DNA of 64,000 nucleotides, taken from contig NZ_BCQA01000001.1 of assembly GCF_001748145.1 (NCBI RefSeq), forward strand, positions 2,167,501-2,231,500, in the 5' to 3' direction. This DNA comes from Bosea sp. BIWAKO-01. GTDB taxonomy: Bacteria > Pseudomonadota > Alphaproteobacteria > Rhizobiales > Beijerinckiaceae. The notes under the pieces were generated by a model, which saw only the letters and a list, made by a program, of their open reading frames with translations, did not search any database and was not told the DNA's origin. A program made the position numbers and the translations under genes. How positions within the stretch are numbered: position 1 is the stretch's first letter; each line of letters starts with the position of its first letter. Of this stretch, positions 60,217-64,000 are shown piece by piece.

Positions 60217-61083
60217 TCATTCGCGGTCCGGACGGGGCCGGATCAGACCTTCCTGCGCCACGGACGCGACGAGCTTGCCGTGGCGATCGAAAACGAGGCC
60301 GCGGGAGAACCCGCGCGCGCCCGAGGTCGAGGGGCTGTCCTGAGCATAGAGCAGCCAGTCGTCGGCGCGGAAGGGGCGGTGAAACCAGAGCGCATGATCG
60401 AGGCTCGCGCCTTGGATCTGCTTGTCGAACACGGTCTTGCCATGCGCGATGAGGCTCGAATCGAGCAGCATCAGATCCGAAGCATAGGCAAGCACGCTTT
60501 GATGGACCGCCGGATCGTCGGGCAAAGGCTGCATCGAGCGGATCCAGACATTGAATTTCGGCTCCATCTTCTCGCCGGTAACGTAGCGCTGGAGTTCGAC
60601 GGGCCTAATCTCGATCGGGCGCTCGCGCTGGTAATAGGCGCGCACGGCTTCGGGCATATGCGGCAGTACGCTGCGCTGCATCTCCTCCCGGTTCGGCAGG
60701 TCCTCCGGCATCGGCACGTCCGGCATCGGCATCTGATGCTCATAGCCGGGTTCCTCAGCCTGGAACGAGGCCGACATCGAGAAGATCGCCTCGCCGTGCT
60801 GGATCGCCAGCACGCGCCGCGTCGTAAACGAGCGGCCATCGCGCAGCCTTTCAACCTCGTAGATGATCGGAGTCTCGGGGTCGCCCGGCAGCAGGAAATA
60901 GGCGTGCAGGGAGTGCGGCTGGCGGCCTTCCACAGTCTGGCAGGCGGCGTAGAGGGCCTGCCCGATGACCTGCCCGCCGAAGACGCGCTGCCAGCCGATC
61001 TTGGGGCTGCGACCGCGGAACAGATTGCGCTCGAGCCGCTCGAGATCGAGGATCGACGTCAGGGAGTCGCTGATCTGGGACAT
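60217..61083 (-). CDS. tesB: Acyl-CoA thioesterase II
   Basis: Hydrolyses medium- and long-chain acyl-CoA to free fatty acid and CoA. The 288-residue protein has the double hot-dog fold of TesB: VFGGQVIGQALYAA (about residues 32-45) near the start, HSLHAYFLLPGDP with the FLRPG-like turn, and the second half ending in ASLDHALWFHRPF. It is divergent from the ubiH gene and next to amt-glnK without functional link. Confidence 0.94.
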   Translation of the reverse strand: MSQISDSLTSILDLERLERNLFRGRSPKIGWQRVFGGQVIGQALYAACQTVEGRQPHSLHAYFLLPGDPETPIIYEVERLRDGRSFTTRRVLAIQHGEAIFSMSASFQAEEPGYEHQMPMPDVPMPEDLPNREEMQRSVLPHMPEAVRAYYQRERPIEIRPVELQRYVTGEKMEPKFNVWIRSMQPLPDDPAVHQSVLAYASDLMLLDSSLIAHGKTVFDKQIQGASLDHALWFHRPFRADDWLLYAQDSPSTSGARGFSRGLVFDRHGKLVASVAQEGLIRPRPDRE

Positions 61084-61233
61084 GGTTCTTCAGGCTCGAC
61101 TGGCGGGCGGATTGACGGATGGGCCGGCTGAGCCGAAGACGGTTCCGCCGTATCCTCCGCATCAGCACCGACGCACCGGGCGTCGTCAAGCGCTGGTCCA
61201 GGCGTGGTCGGCATGAGGCGCAGGAGCAGGACG

Positions 61234-62484
61234 ATGGGGCAGCAGACCGGCCATTCCGACAGGCGGATCGTGATCGCGGGTGGCGGCATCGCCGGGCTTT
61301 CGCTGGCGCTGGCGCTGAAACGTGCGCTGGGCGAGGCTTATGCGATCGTCCTGGCGGACCCGGCGCTTGCGGCACCGCCGCGTCAGGACAACCGCGCCTA
61401 CGCCGTGGCGGCGGCTGCACGCAACATGCTGGAGGTGCTGGGCGTCTGGGAGGCCGTTGCAGGCAGTTCTGCCGCGATGACCGAAATGGTGGTGACCGAC
61501 AGCCGCAATCCAGACGTGGTGCGCCCGGTCTTCCTGACCTTCGACGGCGAGATCGAGCCCGGACAATCCTTCGCCCATATGGTCGAGAACATGGCGCTGA
61601 TGACGGCGCTGCTGAGCGCCTGCCGTGAAGCGAATGTCGAGATGCGGCCGGAAGGCGTTCGCGGCTTCGATGCGCAGGACGACGCCATCGAGATCACTTA
61701 TGCGGGCGGCGAGCGCATTGCGGCGTTACTGCTCGTGGCCGCCGATGGCGCACGGTCGCGGCTGCGCGAACGCGCCGGCATCGGCTGGGTCGGCTGGTCC
61801 TACCACCAGTCCGGGCTCGTTGCGACGCTGAGCCATGAGCGGCCGCATGACGGGCGCGCCGTCGAACATTTCCTGCCTTCCGGGCCCTTCGCGATCCTGC
61901 CGCTCAGCGACGGCGGCAGGCTCGGCCACCGCTCTTCGATCGTCTGGACGGAGCGCGAGGAGAATGTCGCGGCGCTGCTCTCACTCGACGAGGCCGATAT
62001 GCTCGACGAGATCGAGCGGCGCTTCGGACTGGAGCTTGGGGAGCTTGCACTGGAGAGCAAGGTCACGGCGATGCCGCTCGGCTTTGGCGTGGCGCGTCGC
62101 TTCGTCGGCGACAGGCTGGCGCTGCTTGGTGACGCCGCTCACCTGATCCATCCGATTGCCGGCCAGGGGCTCAATCTCGGGCTGAAGGATGTCGCGGCCC
62201 TGGCCGAGGCCATTGTCGATGCGGCGCGGCTCGGACTCGATCCAGGCAGCGCCGACGTTCTCGAAGGTTATGAAAGCGCCCGGCGTTTCGACACAGTTGC
62301 GATGGGCGCGGTGACAGACGGGCTCAATCGGCTGTTTTCAAATGACGTGACGCCATTTCGCCTGGCACGCGATTTCGGGCTCGGGCTGGTCGATCGGATG
62401 CCAGGGCTGAAGCGCTTCTTCATCCGCGAGGCGGCGGGACTGGCAGGGGAGCCGCCACGCCTGCTCAGAGGCGAGGCACTCTAA
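61234..62484 (+). CDS. UbiH/UbiF/COQ6-family FAD-dependent hydroxylase
   Basis: Aromatic ring hydroxylase of ubiquinone synthesis. The 416-residue protein has the FAD-binding GxGxxG motif IVIAGGGIAGLSLAL (about residues 12-26), the DG motif AADGARSRLRE (about 168-178) and the second FAD motif LLGDAAHLIHPIAGQGLNLGLKD (about 290-312). Which ring position it hydroxylates cannot be told. ATG 61234 has AGGAG seven bases upstream, better than GTG 61204. A palindromic repeat follows the stop. Confidence 0.9.
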   Translation: MGQQTGHSDRRIVIAGGGIAGLSLALALKRALGEAYAIVLADPALAAPPRQDNRAYAVAAAARNMLEVLGVWEAVAGSSAAMTEMVVTDSRNPDVVRPVFLTFDGEIEPGQSFAHMVENMALMTALLSACREANVEMRPEGVRGFDAQDDAIEITYAGGERIAALLLVAADGARSRLRERAGIGWVGWSYHQSGLVATLSHERPHDGRAVEHFLPSGPFAILPLSDGGRLGHRSSIVWTEREENVAALLSLDEADMLDEIERRFGLELGELALESKVTAMPLGFGVARRFVGDRLALLGDAAHLIHPIAGQGLNLGLKDVAALAEAIVDAARLGLDPGSADVLEGYESARRFDTVAMGAVTDGLNRLFSNDVTPFRLARDFGLGLVDRMPGLKRFFIREAAGLAGEPPRLLRGEAL

Positions 62485-62490
62485 CAAGCG

Positions 62491-62523
62491 GCGTCATGGT
62501 CGGGACAAGCCCGACAATGACGC
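62491..62523. repeat. Extragenic palindrome related to the infB-rbfA repeat
   Basis: GCGTCATGGTCGGG and CCCGACAATGACGC form an imperfect stem around ACAAG. It shares the GTCATGG-CGGG...CCCG-ATGAC layout of the elements at 18776-18871. It sits between the convergent ubiH-type gene and trm112 gene and may serve both as terminator. Confidence 0.65.
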
Positions 62524-62556
62524 GGAACGCTCCGAGGCGTGCCTCGAGAGCGGGAT

Positions 62557-62760
62557 CTATCCCTCGATCTGCCGTGCTTCTTCCGGCAGCATGATCGGAA
62601 TGCCGTCGCGGATCGGATAGGCGAGCTTGGCAGGGCGGCTGATCAACTCCTGCTTTGCTGCGTCGTATTCGAGCGTGCTCTTGGTCACCGGGCAGACCAG
62701 GATCTCGAGCAGTTTCGGGTCGATCCGGGTGGCTGGCGTGTCGCGTTCGGTCTCGGTCAT
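62557..62760 (-). CDS. Trm112-family protein
   Basis: A 67-residue zinc-ribbon-like protein with [17 protein letters not shown] (about residues 17-33) and [19 protein letters not shown] towards the end. In eukaryotes Trm112 activates several tRNA/rRNA/protein methyltransferases; bacterial members retain only part of the cysteines (one here) and their partners are mostly unknown. The leftward order glutamate dehydrogenase, trm112 has a nine-base gap, so they may be co-transcribed. Confidence 0.88.
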   Translation of the reverse strand: MTETERDTPATRIDPKLLEILVCPVTKSTLEYDAAKQELISRPAKLAYPIRDGIPIMLPEEARQIEG

Positions 62761-62769
62761 GATCTCTTC

Positions 62770-64000
62770 TCAGTGCTTTCTCGGAAGGTCGGCGAGCATG
62801 CCGGCTGCGACCATCAATTTCGGCAGGGACAGGCCCGACATCGTGATGGCCGAGACCGTCGCGCGGGTGCGATCGGCTTCCGCGCCACGATCGGCCAGCC
62901 AGCCGTCGAGGGTGTCGGATCCGGTTGCGCCCGAGGCGATCTCCTGAGTCAACCCGGCATGAGCATCGACCAGCGTTTCGATGGCGCGGTCGCGGGCCAG
63001 GCGCTCATAATCGTCGGTTGCCGGCACGGCGGCGGCTGCTGCTGCCAGGCTGGACAGGCCGAAGACCGAATCGGCACCGAAATGAATCCGCGCCACCTCG
63101 GCAATCGACCGTTTGGTCCGGTCGGCGATGTCGACGATGTCGGTCGCCTGGGCAAGTGCGGGCAGGCTGGCAATCCGCGCGGCGAGGGTTTCGGGCACTG
63201 ATTCCGAGACGAGAACGGCGATGCGGGCCGTACGCGCCTGGGCGGCTGCCTCGGGCAGCAGGCTGTCGAGTTCACCGGCAAGTGCCGAGACGCCCCTCGC
63301 GTAATGCGCAACCGTTTGCTCGATGGAGCCCGGTTTGGCGACGCCCCGACGCAGGAACCAGCTCATCCGATCGGTGACGAGTTCCTGGGCCGCGGCATAG
63401 AGACCGATCTGGGTCTTGCCAGGGATCTTGGCGTCGAGCGCATCGATCGCCCCGTTCAGGGCGATCAGATCGAAGGAGTCACGCGCAATGGCGTAGGCCG
63501 CTGCGATCGCCGGTGCGTCGGCGCGCGTCTGGCCGGCCAGGGTCGAGACGATGGCCGGGCCGCCGCGGTTGATGATGGCATTGGCGAGCTGGGTTGCAAC
63601 GATCTCGCGACGCAGCTTGTGGCTGGCGATCTCGGCGCCGTATTTGTCGCGCAGCGCCCTCGGGAAATAACGGGCGAGCTCGTTGTTGAGATAGAGATCG
63701 TCCGGAATGGCCGATTCGAGCAAGGCATCGTGCAGGGCGAGCTTGGCATAGGCCAGCAGCACGGCAAGCTCCGGCCGGGTCAGGCCCTCGCCGCGCTTCT
63801 CACGCTCGGCCAGCACCATATCGGTCGGCAGGAACTCGACCGAGCGATCGAGGCGGCCCTGGGCTTCCAGCGTCAGCATCAGGCGACGTAGCGCGGGCGT
63901 TGCCGTCGCGCCCTGGGCCTCGGTCAGCGAAAGCGCCAGCGTCTGCAGGTAGTTGTTGCGCAGGACGAGGAGGCCGACCTCGTCGGTCATGTCGACGAGC
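62770..64000 (-). CDS. NAD-specific glutamate dehydrogenase, large type (C-terminal part)
   Basis: The final 410 or so residues of a very large (about 180 kDa) NAD-dependent glutamate dehydrogenase; the gene runs on beyond the right edge, so start and catalytic domain are not seen. The segments RNNYLQTLALSL, RPELAVLLAYAKLAL and IVATQLANAIINRGGP match the C-terminal region of the Bac_GDH family. It oxidises glutamate to 2-oxoglutarate and ammonia, and so links to nitrogen metabolism alongside amt-glnK. The stop is TGA at 62770-62772. Confidence 0.92.
   Translation of the reverse strand, partial: LVDMTDEVGLLVLRNNYLQTLALSLTEAQGATATPALRRLMLTLEAQGRLDRSVEFLPTDMVLAEREKRGEGLTRPELAVLLAYAKLALHDALLESAIPDDLYLNNELARYFPRALRDKYGAEIASHKLRREIVATQLANAIINRGGPAIVSTLAGQTRADAPAIAAAYAIARDSFDLIALNGAIDALDAKIPGKTQIGLYAAAQELVTDRMSWFLRRGVAKPGSIEQTVAHYARGVSALAGELDSLLPEAAAQARTARIAVLVSESVPETLAARIASLPALAQATDIVDIADRTKRSIAEVARIHFGADSVFGLSSLAAAAAAVPATDDYERLARDRAIETLVDAHAGLTQEIASGATGSDTLDGWLADRGAEADRTRATVSAITMSGLSLPKLMVAAGMLADLPRKH

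Overview
This is GC-rich (about two thirds G+C) chromosomal DNA from an alphaproteobacterium, most likely of the Rhizobiales/Hyphomicrobiales. The assignment rests on gene order (tsaB-rimI-plsC-miaB-phoH-ybeY-corC-lnt-xre-metK-trmB, rimP-nusA-ylxR-infB-rbfA-truB-rpsO-pnp, mnmE-mnmG-rsmG-parA-parB) and on families typical of that group: DUF2336, Tim44-like, a MarR-free HxlR/reductase pair, NAD-glutamate dehydrogenase of the large type. A Bosea- or Methylobacterium-like genus is possible but cannot be settled from the sequence alone. Almost every base belongs to a core gene; I see no insertion sequence, prophage, CRISPR array, tRNA or rRNA gene.

Layout. 1-12.6 kb: Fe-S scaffold, tRNA modification (TsaB, MiaB, TrmB), ribosome and RNA processing (RimI, PhoH, YbeY), lipid and lipoprotein synthesis (PlsC, Lnt), SAM synthetase. 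12.6-24.9 kb: the transcription/translation run rimP to pnp, interrupted by a divergent reductase/HxlR pair. 25-31.4 kb: a flavin-binding oxidase-like gene, adenosine kinase, a leftward tim44-mltA-smr-xre operon, then secB and terC. 31.4-35.1 kb: a leftward block dnaQ, coaE, aroE, maf, ppsR. 35.5-46.3 kb: a mainly rightward block hemE, hemJ, rho, mnmE, mnmG, rsmG, parA, parB. 46.4-64 kb: holA, lptE, leuS, a PLP protein, an L,D-transpeptidase, a response regulator, xth, lolA, ftsK, amt-glnK, tesB, ubiH, trm112 and the C-terminal part of NAD-glutamate dehydrogenase.

The most noteworthy signal is the 458-bp gap between ppsR and hemE (35062-35519). Genes diverge from it, it holds two identical DnaA-box-like 9-mers, a parS-like palindrome, seven GANTC (CcrM-type) sites within 200 bp and an AT-rich inverted repeat, and it abuts hemE as the Caulobacter origin does. 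Together with parAB 9 kb away and parS-like sites at 41979, 43994 and 58102, this looks like the chromosomal replication origin and centromere region. Other regulatory signals are a promoter plus strong intrinsic terminator ahead of rimP (a likely attenuator for the nusA/infB operon), a sigma-54-type promoter ahead of glnK-amt, a spaced inverted repeat between the HxlR regulator and its divergent reductase, and a palindrome in front of the flavin-binding gene.

I found no convincing undescribed multi-gene system; the value of this window is in the origin/centromere architecture and in several leader and operator elements.
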